Translations under genes and position numbers: made by a program
Assembly: GCF_012489685.1 (NCBI RefSeq)
Contig: NC_080046.1
Coordinates: 43,301,176-43,365,175 of the forward strand
Length of the DNA stretch: 64,000 bases
Direction: 5' to 3'
Origin: Lotus japonicus
Lineage: Eukaryota; Streptophyta; Magnoliopsida; Fabales; Fabaceae
The notes under the pieces: generated by a model
Databases searched by the model: none
Told to the model about the DNA's origin: nothing
What the model saw: only the letters and a program-made list of their open reading frames with translations
Part shown: in pieces, positions 1 through 9,021 of the stretch
Layout of the letters: each line of letters opens with the position of its first letter
How positions within the stretch are numbered: position 1 is the stretch's first letter

Positions 1-570
1 GCATGCCGAAACCGTTGGAATTATATGAACAAAATACTGGGTAAATGGATTGGCGCTTATGATGCCGCTAAGCGTCAGCAAGCAAGCGGTTGGTCGGATA
101 ATGATGTTTTGGCAAAAGCGCGGGAATTATTCGCCTGTGGGAAGAATGTTCAATTTACTTTAATGGAAGAATGGATGCAACTCCGTGATCTGCCACGTTT
201 TTGTAGTCAAGTAGGAGGAAATAGTGGCTCAGCAAGTAGTGGATCTAAGAGATCTCACGACAGTGATGCATGTGGCTCAACCTCTATAGGATCAATTCCT
301 CGTGAAATCGGTAGGGAGGCAGCTAAAAGAAAGAATAAAAAGAAAAGTAGAGAAGCTCCCTTGGAGGAGGACAAAGGTTGGGGTTGGAATAAATTCGAAG
401 GTATGAAGGAGAAAGAGCTTGTACGATTGGAGAAGATAGCATCGGTGCAAGCAGAGACTAACCAATTGATGAAAACCAATTTGTATCTAAAGCTAACTTC
501 CGAAGAGAACCTCGATGACCATAAGAAAGAGCTGTTGAAGAAGTTGTCCCAAGAGCTATTTGGGAATTAA
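1..570 (+). CDS. PIF/Harbinger ORF1: SANT/NAM-associated-domain DNA-binding protein (5'-partial)
   Basis: The frame is open to the left edge: codons 1-24 continue upstream of the Met at 25 and read CRNRW, a Myb/SANT-like signature, so the true start lies outside the window. About 190 residues are visible. After the SANT-like part come a Ser/Gly-rich linker, a basic Lys/Arg tract (KRKNKKKSR) that could be a nuclear signal, and a charged helical C-terminus resembling the NAM-associated C-terminal domain. Proteins of this kind are the accessory ORF1 of plant PIF/Harbinger transposons and are thought to help the transposase bind DNA and enter the nucleus. The transposase lies 1.6 kb downstream on the same strand, which supports this. 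A stand-alone domesticated copy cannot be excluded. Confidence 0.75.
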   Translation, partial: ACRNRWNYMNKILGKWIGAYDAAKRQQASGWSDNDVLAKARELFACGKNVQFTLMEEWMQLRDLPRFCSQVGGNSGSASSGSKRSHDSDACGSTSIGSIPREIGREAAKRKNKKKSREAPLEEDKGWGWNKFEGMKEKELVRLEKIASVQAETNQLMKTNLYLKLTSEENLDDHKKELLKKLSQELFGN

Positions 571-604
571 TTTCAATCGAGTATTTGTCTGTATTCGGTC
601 AAAT

Positions 605-760
605 TTGTCAGTGGTGTCAAGTCTGTAGGGTTTGCTTTAATAACTTGTCAGTGGTGTCGAGTCTGTAGTGTTTGCTTTAATAATTTGTCAGTGGTGTCGA
701 GTCTGTCGTGTTTGCTTTAATAATTTGTCAGTGGTGTCAAGTCTGTAGTGCTTGGCTTTA
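605..760 (+). repeat. 40-bp tandem repeats, four units
   Basis: The block starting TTGTCAGTGGTGTC recurs at 605, 645, 685 and 725, exactly 40 bp apart, with 1-3 substitutions per unit. The fourth unit merges directly into the first 127-bp unit, because the longer repeat begins with the same GTGGTGTC(A/G)AGTCTGT core. Confidence 0.9.
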
Positions 761-2000
761 ATGTATGGGTTATTGTGTTTGAATATGTTCCACTCAATTC
801 GAATCTTGTCCTTTTCCGATTATTAACTCTAGTTGATAACTTATTTCGAATCCACCAGTGGTGTCAAGTCTGTAGTGCTTGGCTTTAATGTATGGGTTAT
901 TGTGTTTGAATATGTTCCACTCAATTCGAATCTTGTCATTTTCCGATTATTAACTATAGTTGATAACTTATTTCGAATCCACCAGTGGTGTCAAGTCTGT
1001 AGTGCTTGGCTTTAATGTATGGGTTATTGTGTTTGAATATGTTTCACTCAATTCGAATCTTGTCCTTTTCCGATTATTAACTCTAGTTGATAACTTATTT
1101 CGAATCCACCAGTGGTGTCAAGTCTGTAGTGCTTGGCTTTAATGTATGGGTTATTGTGTTTGAATATGTTTCACTCAATTCGAATCTTGTCCTTTTCCGA
1201 TTATTAACTCTAGTTGATAACTTATTTCGAATCCACCAGTGGTGTCAAGTCTGTAGTGCTTGGCTTTAATGTATGGGTTATTGTGTTTGAATATGTTCCA
1301 CTCAATTCGAATCTTGTCCTTTTTTGATTATTAACTCTAGTTGATAACTTATTTCGAATCCACCAGTGGTGTCAAGTCTGTAGTGCTTGGCTTTAATGTA
1401 TGGGTTATTGTGTTTGAATATGTTCCACTCAATTCGAATCTTGTCCTTTTCCGATTATTAACTATAGTTGATAACTTATTTCGAATCCACCAGTGGTGTC
1501 AAGTCTGTAATGCTTGGCTTTAATGTATGGGTTATTGTGTTTGAATATGTTCCACTCAATTCGATTCTTGTCCTTTTCCGATTATTAACTCTAGTTGATA
1601 ACTTATTTCGAATCCACCAATGGTGTCAAGTCTGTAGTGCTTGACTTTAATGTATGGGTTATTGTGTTTGAATATGTTCCACTCAATTCGAATCTTGTCA
1701 TTTTCCGATTATTAACTCTAGTTGATAACTTATTTCGAATCCACCAGTGGTGTCAAGTCTGAAGTGCTTGGCTTTAATGTATGGGTTATTGTGTTTGAAT
1801 ATTTTCCACTCAATTCGAATCTTGTCCTTTTCCGATTATTAACTCTAGTTGATAACTTATTTCGAATCCACCAGTGGTGTCTAGTCTGTAGTGCTTGGCT
1901 TTAATGTATGAGTTATTGTGTTTGAATATGTTCCACTCAATTCGAATCTTGTCCTTTTCCGATTATCAACTCTAGTTGATAACTTATTTCGAATCCACCA
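731..2000 (+). repeat. 127-bp minisatellite, ten units
   Basis: Units beginning GTGGTGTC start at 731, 858, 985, 1112, 1239, 1366, 1493, 1620, 1747 and 1874, each exactly 127 bp long. A partial eleventh start is at 2001. Substitutions are few and some are shared: the units at 985 and 1112 both carry GTTTCACTC where most others have GTTCCACTC, which suggests local unit duplication. 127 is not a multiple of 3, so the 60-residue reading frames that cross each junction are by-products. The array lies between ORF1 and the transposase of the Harbinger element. Confidence 0.95.
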
Positions 2001-2142
2001 GTGTCCACCATTCAATGTACTTATATATATGGATTCATAGATCCATTGATGTACCAATATCCCAAATCTCTTCCAGTCTACTTCGAATTCTTGTGAAAAT
2101 CACAAGAACCAATATCCCAAATCTCTTCCAATTTCAAAACAA

Positions 2143-3443
2143 ATGGATCCTTTTGAAAATCCAGTTCCAAATCCTTTTGATATTGCAGCATACCTTCAAA
2201 ATTCTGAACTTGAAGAAGCTTTTATACTCAACCATGTTAGGGAGCGTCGAAACAAAATATTGGAAGATAGGGCACCTCGTAGCAGAAAATATGTCAGTAG
2301 AGATCATGCAGCGGCAAACCGAAGGCTAATTGAGGACTACTTTGCCAATGAGCCTACATATGACGATACAATGTTTCGTCGTCGGTATCGGATGCAAAAA
2401 CGTGTTTTCCTTCGAATCGTTGCGGACCTTTCAAGTAGTGATAACTACTTCACCCAGCGAGTTGATGCAGCCTATAAAGAAGGAATATCACCCTTGGCAA
2501 AATGTACAACAGCAATGCGAATGTTAGCATATGGTGTGGCAGCAGATGCAGTCGATGAGTACATCAAAATTGGAGGTACTACAACACTGGAGTGTTTACG
2601 TAGATTTTGTAAAGGAATCATACGATTGTATGAGCACGAGTATCTTAGAGCACCAACCGAAGATGACCTGCAAAAAATACTACATGTTAGTGAATGCGGG
2701 GGTTCCCAGGCATGATCGGGAGTATTGACTGCATGCACTGGGAGTGGAAAAATTGTCCTAAAGCATGGGAAGGTCAATTTACTAGAGGGGATAAGGGAAC
2801 CACAACGGTTATTCTTGAAGCAGTTGCATCTCATGATCTATGGATCTGGCATGCATTTTTTGGATGTCCGGGAACGTTGAACGACATAAACGTTCTAGAT
2901 CGGTCACCAGTGTTTGATGACGTGGAACAGGGAAAGGCTCCAAATGTGAATTTCTTTGTGAATCAACGTCCCTATAATATGGCATACTATCTAGCTGATG
3001 GTATCTACCCTTCTTATCCAACTTTCGTCAAATCGATTAGACTTTCTCAAAGTGAACCCGATAAGTTGTTTGCACAAGTTCAGGAGGGATGTCGGAAGGA
3101 CATCGAACGTGCATTTGGAGTGCTTCAAGCTCGTTTTAAAATCATCCGTGAACCAGCTCGTTTGTGGGATATAGCTGATTTGGGTATCATTATGAGGTCA
3201 TGCATCATATTACATAATATGATTGTTGAGGATGAACGAGATTCATATGCTCAAAGTTTGACCGATTTTGAGCAATCTAGGGAAGGTGGATCTAGTACAC
3301 CGCAACCATACTCGACCGAGGTGTTACCCGCTTTTACAAATCATGTGCGTGCTAAATCCGAGTTGCGTGATTCGAACGTTCATCACGAACTGCAAGCAGA
3401 TCTAGTGAAGCACATATGGACAAAGTTTGCAAATGCTTCGTGA
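2143..3443 (+). pseudogene. PIF/Harbinger transposase (HARBI1-like DDE nuclease), frameshifted
   Basis: The product is a DDE-superfamily nuclease that would cut and join the element's ends. The first part (2143-2715, 190 residues) is the N-terminal helical region. The second (2694-3443) carries the catalytic core: the first Asp in GSIDCMHW, the second Asp in GTLNDINVLDRS and the Glu in DIERAFGVLQARF, then the conserved CIILHNMIVEDE segment. The parts lie in different frames and overlap at 2694-2715, next to a run of five G. This is consistent with a net one-base loss in what should be one protein of about 430 residues. All three catalytic residues survive, so the frameshift is the only obvious inactivating change. 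A base-calling error in the G run is a possible alternative. Confidence 0.9.
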
Positions 3444-3902
3444 TGGAAGATGATTTGTATCGTACTAATTACGTCATTTGTGTGTTGTGTGTTTAGTTTG
3501 TTGTCTTGCATTTTAAGTTAAGAAAATAAAATAAATTATTGTGTGCTTAGTTTGTCGTCTTCCATTTTTAAGTTAAGGAAATAAAATAAATTATTGTCTA
3601 TATTAAAAAAAAATTAATTCATTAAGTGTTTATTATTTAATTTAATTTAAAATAATAATTGTAATTTTATGTAAATAATAAAAACAAAAATATAAAATTA
3701 AATAAAAATATGAAATAAAAAAGTGGTGGGGTAGGGTGAGTGGTGGGGTAGGGTGTTGAGAGAGAAAACCATTGGAGTGGGTATTTATTGAGAGTGTGTT
3801 GAATTGGAGAGAGAAGATGATGTGAAGTGTTGGAAAGAGAAAAAGTGAGATTGAGAAGGGGTAAACAAAACATTTTTTATTGAACCATTGCTCATGGTCT
3901 TA

Positions 3903-5255
3903 CACGAGAAAGGTATCTCGCTTTCCAACCTTTCAACTTTTTTCTACACACGCTACTTTAAAAAAAAATTCTAAGTTTTAAAGTTACCGGTAGGCGATAA
4001 TGATTGGAAGATATTTGTCATAATAATTCACTACTTTTACGTTCAACAGTTATTTTAGCTCATTAAAAATAGTATGGGTACATTATGGCTACATGCTATC
4101 ATAGATTTGTCAAGGTTGCCAACTTGATTAGAAACACACTCTAATAGTTGCGCCTCCTCCGCTGTTGTCAGTCCAAAAACTATGGAACGTTGGGAGTGAG
4201 GCTAGGAGCATCACTTTTTGTGATTGTGAAGAAAGAAGTGAAAGAGAGTACTGGATAAGATCAAAAGATTATATGTTTTGTTTTGATTTCAGTTTGCAAA
4301 ACAGAGTTTGAGTCAATGTGGATTTTTAAAACAGAGTTTGGATAAATGTGAGTTTGTTGTAATATGATATATGTTTGAATATTTTTATTTTAAAAATAAG
4401 TTTGATAAATTAATATTGTTTGGATAATATTAATCTAAAGCACTTTCATATGTGTATAATTATTATAAAAGTTTAATATCAATGTACCAACCAACTTTCA
4501 TCCAACTTTAAAGTGAGCATTGTGTCAAGTTGGCTGAATGCGGGTTGTGAGGCAAAAGTGGATTAAAGTGAAAGTAAGTTCAAATTATCCAAACAAGATG
4601 ACACACTATTACATGCAAACCAAAAGCACATTGAAGAAATTAATAAAAGAGTGGATAAGAACATATCTTTATTTTTATCTGTGAGAAAATATCTTCGCTC
4701 TTTTTCTTACTATTTTTCTAGAAGTAAAAAAGTTAAAACCAATCTTAACTCTAAATAAATGAAATTAAGCGAATATTTTCTTTAAGTTTTACATCATTTT
4801 TGGATTTTCTCACTTTCTACAATTTTTAGAAATAATGTAAAAGTGAAAACTAGATAATGTTTAAATTTTCTCTTCTTTTTATTCTAGAAGAACTGGGCCG
4901 GACAAAAATAGCCTCTACAATTAGTATTACCGTGAATTAGTCATGTTGAAGTTTTAAAATATGTTTGCGATTCACAATTTTCGAGCTGAATATTCAATGA
5001 TGTGTGGATATTTCTGGTTTAAGAAATGTTTGGGCTAATTTTGCATGCTGGCAAAATATGACGTCTTGCTCCTCTTGTCAGGCCCAACCCAATTCTTAGA
5101 ATCAAGTTAAGATTCCTCTTGTACATATTTTAGGCGTGTTGACCAAATTAGGAGCTTAAGGTTTTCTCTCCTAGTTAAAAATCTTAAGACTAAAAGCTTT
5201 AGCAGCTTAGTTTTTTTGGAGCTAATTAATGCTACTTTTGATGTTGTTTGTCTAA
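3903..5255. other. AT-rich intergenic region, no gene recognised
   Basis: This stretch follows the Harbinger right end. It contains only short, stop-broken frames. The segment 4270-4610 has the TTTGGATAA / TCCAAAC style of a decayed non-autonomous element, but no clean TIR pair or TSD could be found. Confidence 0.5.
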
Positions 5256-5527
5256 GGCCCCGTTTGGAAGAGCTTATTTGAACTTATCTAATAGCATAAA
5301 CGCTTGTGCAAGTGTTTGGAAGAGCTTATGCAAACAGTTTATGGCCTACCATAAGCTGTTTTGAGCTTATTTTCATAAGCTACTCATGATAGCTTATATA
5401 GCATATGAAAAAGAGTTTATATATAGCTTATTTTTAATTTATTTCAATAAATTTTTGAAAATAGCTTATGAATGAGCGCTTATGTCATAAGCGCGCGCTT
5501 AATTAAATTATTTTCCCAAACGGGGCC
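5256..5527. mobile_element. 272-bp MITE with 12-bp perfect TIRs
   Basis: GGCCCCGTTTGG at 5256-5267 is the exact inverse of CCAAACGGGGCC at 5516-5527. The interior is rich in AGCTTAT/ATAAGCT words that pair with each other. Flanks are CTAA on the left and AAG on the right, so no clean TSD is visible; family assignment (Tourist/Harbinger-like or hAT-like) stays open. It abuts the first copy of the duplication that follows. Confidence 0.8.
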
Positions 5528-6126
5528 AAGAAATTCTCGGCCACTCTGTTTTGACTAATTATATTATTTCTCTTCCTCCTAATGTAATGTCGACACTTGG
5601 TATTCCCTACATCCTCTCTAAATTAACATGTGCTAACTAAAATATTTTTTCGCTTGCTCCTCCTCCTCTTACCCAAGACATTTGACTTTCCTTATCAGAT
5701 TCACTGTTGTTTTCATAGCGTTTTCGTAGCCGGAGCTATAGCTTTGTAGTTGACCTTTAGGACTGCGGGTGCTGGAACTGCAACCCCGTCAACGGCGGAG
5801 CCTGAGCTTTCATTGAGCGCGCGATGCCTGTTGACGACGACGAGATCATGGTAGACGCTGAGGGTGCGGTGACTATTTTACAAGAGGAAGATGTTGCCTC
5901 TTTAATTGTTTTCTCCATTTGTAATGTGAATATTGAGGCTCACACCTGTTCTAATCGACCCGTTCACCCGATCTATCCGAATGACAAAATGGATGGGAAC
6001 AGTTCAGAATATGTTGAAGTGGGTTTCTGTTGCTGAATAATAACATATGCAAAAAGTGGAAGTCGTCAGCAAACTGCAAATAACACTACAATTACCCCAT
6101 TAATAGCAAAAAGCAGAGTAGGTGGG
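5528..6126 (+). repeat. Tandem duplication, copy 1 (intact), with a short ORF
   Basis: This segment matches 6127-6167 plus 18198-18567. The match begins at the CTCGGCCACT words (5536 and 6138, 602 bp apart) and runs through the common GTCGACACTTGGTATTC block to the small ORF. The ORF at 5824-6036 encodes 70 residues beginning MPVDDDEIMVDAEGAV and preceded by GC-richer sequence. The same start is seen in copy 2. No family is recognised. It could be an exon fragment of a host gene carried by a repeat, or an accidental frame. Confidence 0.7.
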
Positions 6127-6167
6127 CAAAAGAGATTCTCGGCCACTTCGATTTAACTAATTATATA
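6127..6167 (+). repeat. Tandem duplication, copy 2, left fragment
   Basis: GATTCTCGGCCACTT and the following ATTTAACTAATTATA match 5530-5570 of copy 1. The copy is broken at the TA at 6166-6167, the target site of a Stowaway-like MITE, and resumes at 18198. Rejoining the flanks around one TA reproduces the corresponding stretch of copy 1 apart from a few point differences. Confidence 0.8.
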
Positions 6168-6461
6168 CTATCTTCGTTCCTAATTATAATAACTAATACA
6201 GAAAATTGCGCTTATTAAGAAAATATTAAATGTGTCTAATTAGTGTATTGTTTTTCTAAAAATACATACAATCCTCCATATATATTTATCCTTTGTCATT
6301 TTCTCTCACTAATTAATGGTAGGTGGTAATTAAAACTTTGGAATTGAAAACACACGATTAATGTGAGGGGTATATATGGAAGAGTATAATACTCTTTGAT
6401 AGATTATTGTTAAAGGTCTTATATTTAGGGACATGAAAAATTTAAAACTAGGTCTTATAAT
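6168..6461. mobile_element. Stowaway-like MITE, left part (right part 18181-18195)
   Basis: The left TIR CTATCTTCGTTCCTAATTAT pairs with ATAATTAGGAACGGAGGGAG at the right end; the consensus is CTCCCTCCGTTCC. The TSD is TA (6166-6167 and 18196-18197). Without the copia insert, the MITE is about 309 bp. The copia element entered 15 bp from its right end, within the right TIR, duplicating ATAAT (6457-6461 and 18176-18180). Confidence 0.85.
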
Positions 6462-7576
6462 TGAAGGTATGAAAAACGATAGAAAGGGGGGGTTTTGAAT
6501 AGCGTTTTCAGATAAAACTTTTCCCACTTGAGATTTTAACAAATCTCTCAAACAAAGAATGCAAAGTGCTTAGAATGAAGGCAATCCACTATTCAGAGTT
6601 TGTTACAACTGCACTAGCAACCTACTCGGTGACTAACAATACAATGAACTAGTAAACACTAAGATTCACTCTCTTAGTCTTCTCAAGGATCTGACCAACC
6701 TTGGTCCCTTAAGGAAAAACAAACTAATTGTTTGAATGTTTGGGTTTACAATGAAATGCTTCTCAAAAAGCTAAGGTAAACACAATAAGACCGGTTTGAA
6801 GAAAGATTGCTAAGAGAATAAAAATATTTCTTGAGCTTGAACAAAGTTTCTTAGGCGGCATCTTTCATCTTCAGCCTCTTTATATACTCCAAGGATTAGG
6901 GTTGTATCTGTTGCATGGATTGCTACCGTTGGAGGGCAAATCTGTAACTTCTAGATTCTGTTGTGGCTGAATATCTTAGGTAATGTCGTCAGGATAGTAC
7001 AATTGCTTTTGTACTTGGACAGCGACGTGACCTTTATCCTAGTTGACTTCTGATCAGAGCGATGCTTCATGTTGGAACTTGTGAAGCTTGGTGATCAGAG
7101 TCAGAGGGAAGCTTGGATCCTCTGACCTTCGTAACTTCTGCTTCTAGACATCAGAGTAGAAAGTAATGGGTCTTCAGAGCCAGCTTACTCTTGGACTTCA
7201 GAGTCTTCACTTCTCAGCTTCTGGACCTTCAAGACTTCTGATCCTTCAGAGCTTCTGGGCCTTCAGAGCTTTTGGACCTTCAAAACTTCTGGTCTTCAGA
7301 ACTTCAAGTGATCTGAATCCATATCAGAGCTTGTAAACTTCAGAACTTCTGAAGCATATACTACTGTTCAAAAGAACATAGTGAGTGCGAAAGCGTTGTA
7401 TAGGTAACTCTTTGGGCGTAGTGCTTCTGATAAGTGTGAGTATTGACCAGAGTGAGAGCCTGTCACATAAACACTCAGAAAACAACGTTAGAGTACCATA
7501 ATAGTTCATACACAATAGTTAACATGTAATCATCAAAACATGGAGTTGTACTACATGATCAAATCTTGATCTTACA
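6462..7576 (-). repeat. 3' LTR of the copia element (1115 bp)
   Basis: It matches 16962-18175 except for a loss of about 99 bp after AAGTGCTT near 6570. It carries the same CTTTATATACTCC box near 6878 (TATATAAAG on the minus strand) and the same run of TTCAGA(G/A)CTTCTG words at about 7195-7350. Confidence 0.95.
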
Positions 7577-7590
7577 ATCTCCCCCTTTTT
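7577..7590 (-). other. Polypurine tract
   Basis: On the minus strand this reads AAAAAGGGGGAGAT, directly next to the 3' LTR start. Its place and composition are those of the plus-strand primer of LTR retrotransposons. Confidence 0.85.
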
Positions 7591-8424
7591 GATGATGACA
7601 AAACCAAGTATTTTGATGAACAATTCTTAAACAATAAACTGAATTCACTCAGAGTTTAGAGAGTAGAGATAAACTTATCCTGAGATGAATGATTTATGTT
7701 GCTCATTCTGAATCCAAGTCACAGCTTGATTCTGAGCTTAGCTCCCCCTGAATCTAAGACTTAATGAAAGCATTAGTAATATCTAGATTCTGAGCTAAAT
7801 AATAAAAAAAGATCAGAGTGAGAGTTTATGACATAGATAATATGTGAATATCAGAGCGCATAAATATTCAGAGTCATGAGCAGGGTAAACGTAACAGAGT
7901 CAACCGATTGAGCATACGATCACTTCAGAAGAAGTGAAAATGTATTCCTTGTATGTGCCCAGTGACGAATCTTTGGTCATAAAGGTGGAACTCTTGAATT
8001 CTCCAAAAGAAAAAGAAATCACACTAACACAACTTACACATCAAAAACTAGGTTGTACTCCCCCTTTTTGTCATAAGCAAAAAGAATGGGGTGTGAAAAA
8101 CTTAGCTTGAAGTACAAGGTACTCCCCCTTAGAGAAGGTCTAAGTTAAAAAGAAGGAGAAAATAAAAAATAAAAAAATAAAAAAATAAAAAAATAAAAGG
8201 ATTAAAGAAAAAATAGTTAATTAATGAATGCATATGCAGAAAATTAAATGAGAGAGTGGAACGTTTACCACCGACCAAGGAGTTAAAGGTAAGCATCGGT
8301 TTCCAATGAATAGTCCTCGAGAAACTGCTTCAGCAATAACTTCTTGAAACTGAACTGAGCTTATAAATAACGGTTAAAGAATAACAGTCTTCACATCTCA
8401 TCTGCGTCTGAAATCAACATTGCA
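7591..8424. other. 3' untranslated region of the copia element
   Basis: Non-coding in the sense direction. It contains repeated TCAGAG words, several CTCCCCCTT blocks resembling extra polypurine tracts on the minus strand (about 7575, 8057, 8122), and an A-rich (AAAAAAT)n run at about 8160-8200. Confidence 0.6.
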
Positions 8425-8814
8425 ATGACATCCTACATAGTTGTCATCGAAGAACTAAGGAAGAAGACCTTTGATGAAGATCTCTTCATCAATGTGCGGC
8501 ATCCAGAGGATCCGAGTGTCTATAGTCTGACAAACCGACTATTTGGCATGGACCTAAGTCCAGAAATGGACAACATCCTCAGAGGTTTCCTCGCGTTTGT
8601 TGAGGAGCTTCAAGATCTTTTCCAGCGGGAGCTAGATAACTCTGCTAAGATAGAAGCGGTGGAGACTGCACTGGAGACTATGGCGGAGGGTCCTGAGAGG
8701 CAGGAAGTGCGCCAGAGCTTGGTCCAATTAGAGTATAGGCAACATCGTCTAGAGCTTGAGAAAGCAGCGATGCGTAGGCAGTGTAGACCTTTGAGGAAAA
8801 ATCCTCCTTTTTGA
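8425..8814 (+). CDS. Antisense ORF (129 aa) inside the copia element
   Basis: An uninterrupted frame on the strand opposite to gag-pol, between the long extra ORF and the 3' LTR. The product starts MTSYIVVIEELRKKTF, is rich in Glu, Leu, Arg and Gln, and from about residue 50 looks like a long amphipathic helix or coiled coil, ending in a basic patch (RRQCRPLRKNPPF). No catalytic motif or membrane segment is seen. It has stayed open while sense ORFs of the same element have not, although it is short enough for that to be chance. Extra antisense ORFs have been described in plant LTR retrotransposons; no family is recognised here. Confidence 0.45.
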   Translation: MTSYIVVIEELRKKTFDEDLFINVRHPEDPSVYSLTNRLFGMDLSPEMDNILRGFLAFVEELQDLFQRELDNSAKIEAVETALETMAEGPERQEVRQSLVQLEYRQHRLELEKAAMRRQCRPLRKNPPF

Positions 8815-9021
8815 ATGTATGAATGCAAATGTATGATTGATTTTAATAAAAGAAGCTTGTTTGTTGATTAATGCATATGTGTAAAAACTAAGTAACAAAG
8901 AACAAGTAATTATGCAAGCACATAAGAAAGAAAAGAAAATAGTCTGATAAAAGGAACATAGTTAAAGATAAGAAACGATAAAAATAATAAAATAAAATAA
9001 GAAGAAAAGAGAGATCCTAAA

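Larger units (their letters stand above)
1..3899 (+). mobile_element. PIF/Harbinger DNA transposon, left end outside window
   Basis: ORF1 (1-570) and the transposase (2143-3443) are in the same orientation, as in autonomous PIF/Harbinger elements. The proposed right end reads AACCATTGCTCATGGTC at about 3883-3899, followed by TTA at 3900-3902, which fits the TTA/TAA target preference. The left TIR is not visible, so the right boundary rests on sequence style and the TTA only. The space between the ORFs is filled by a tandem array. The transposase frameshift means this copy is probably not autonomous. Confidence 0.7.

Noticed and set aside
833..1904. Repeated 60-residue reading frames (MITYFESTS...)
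   Set aside because: They arise from crossing two units of the 127-bp tandem array in shifting frames; every one ends at the same repeat-borne stop.
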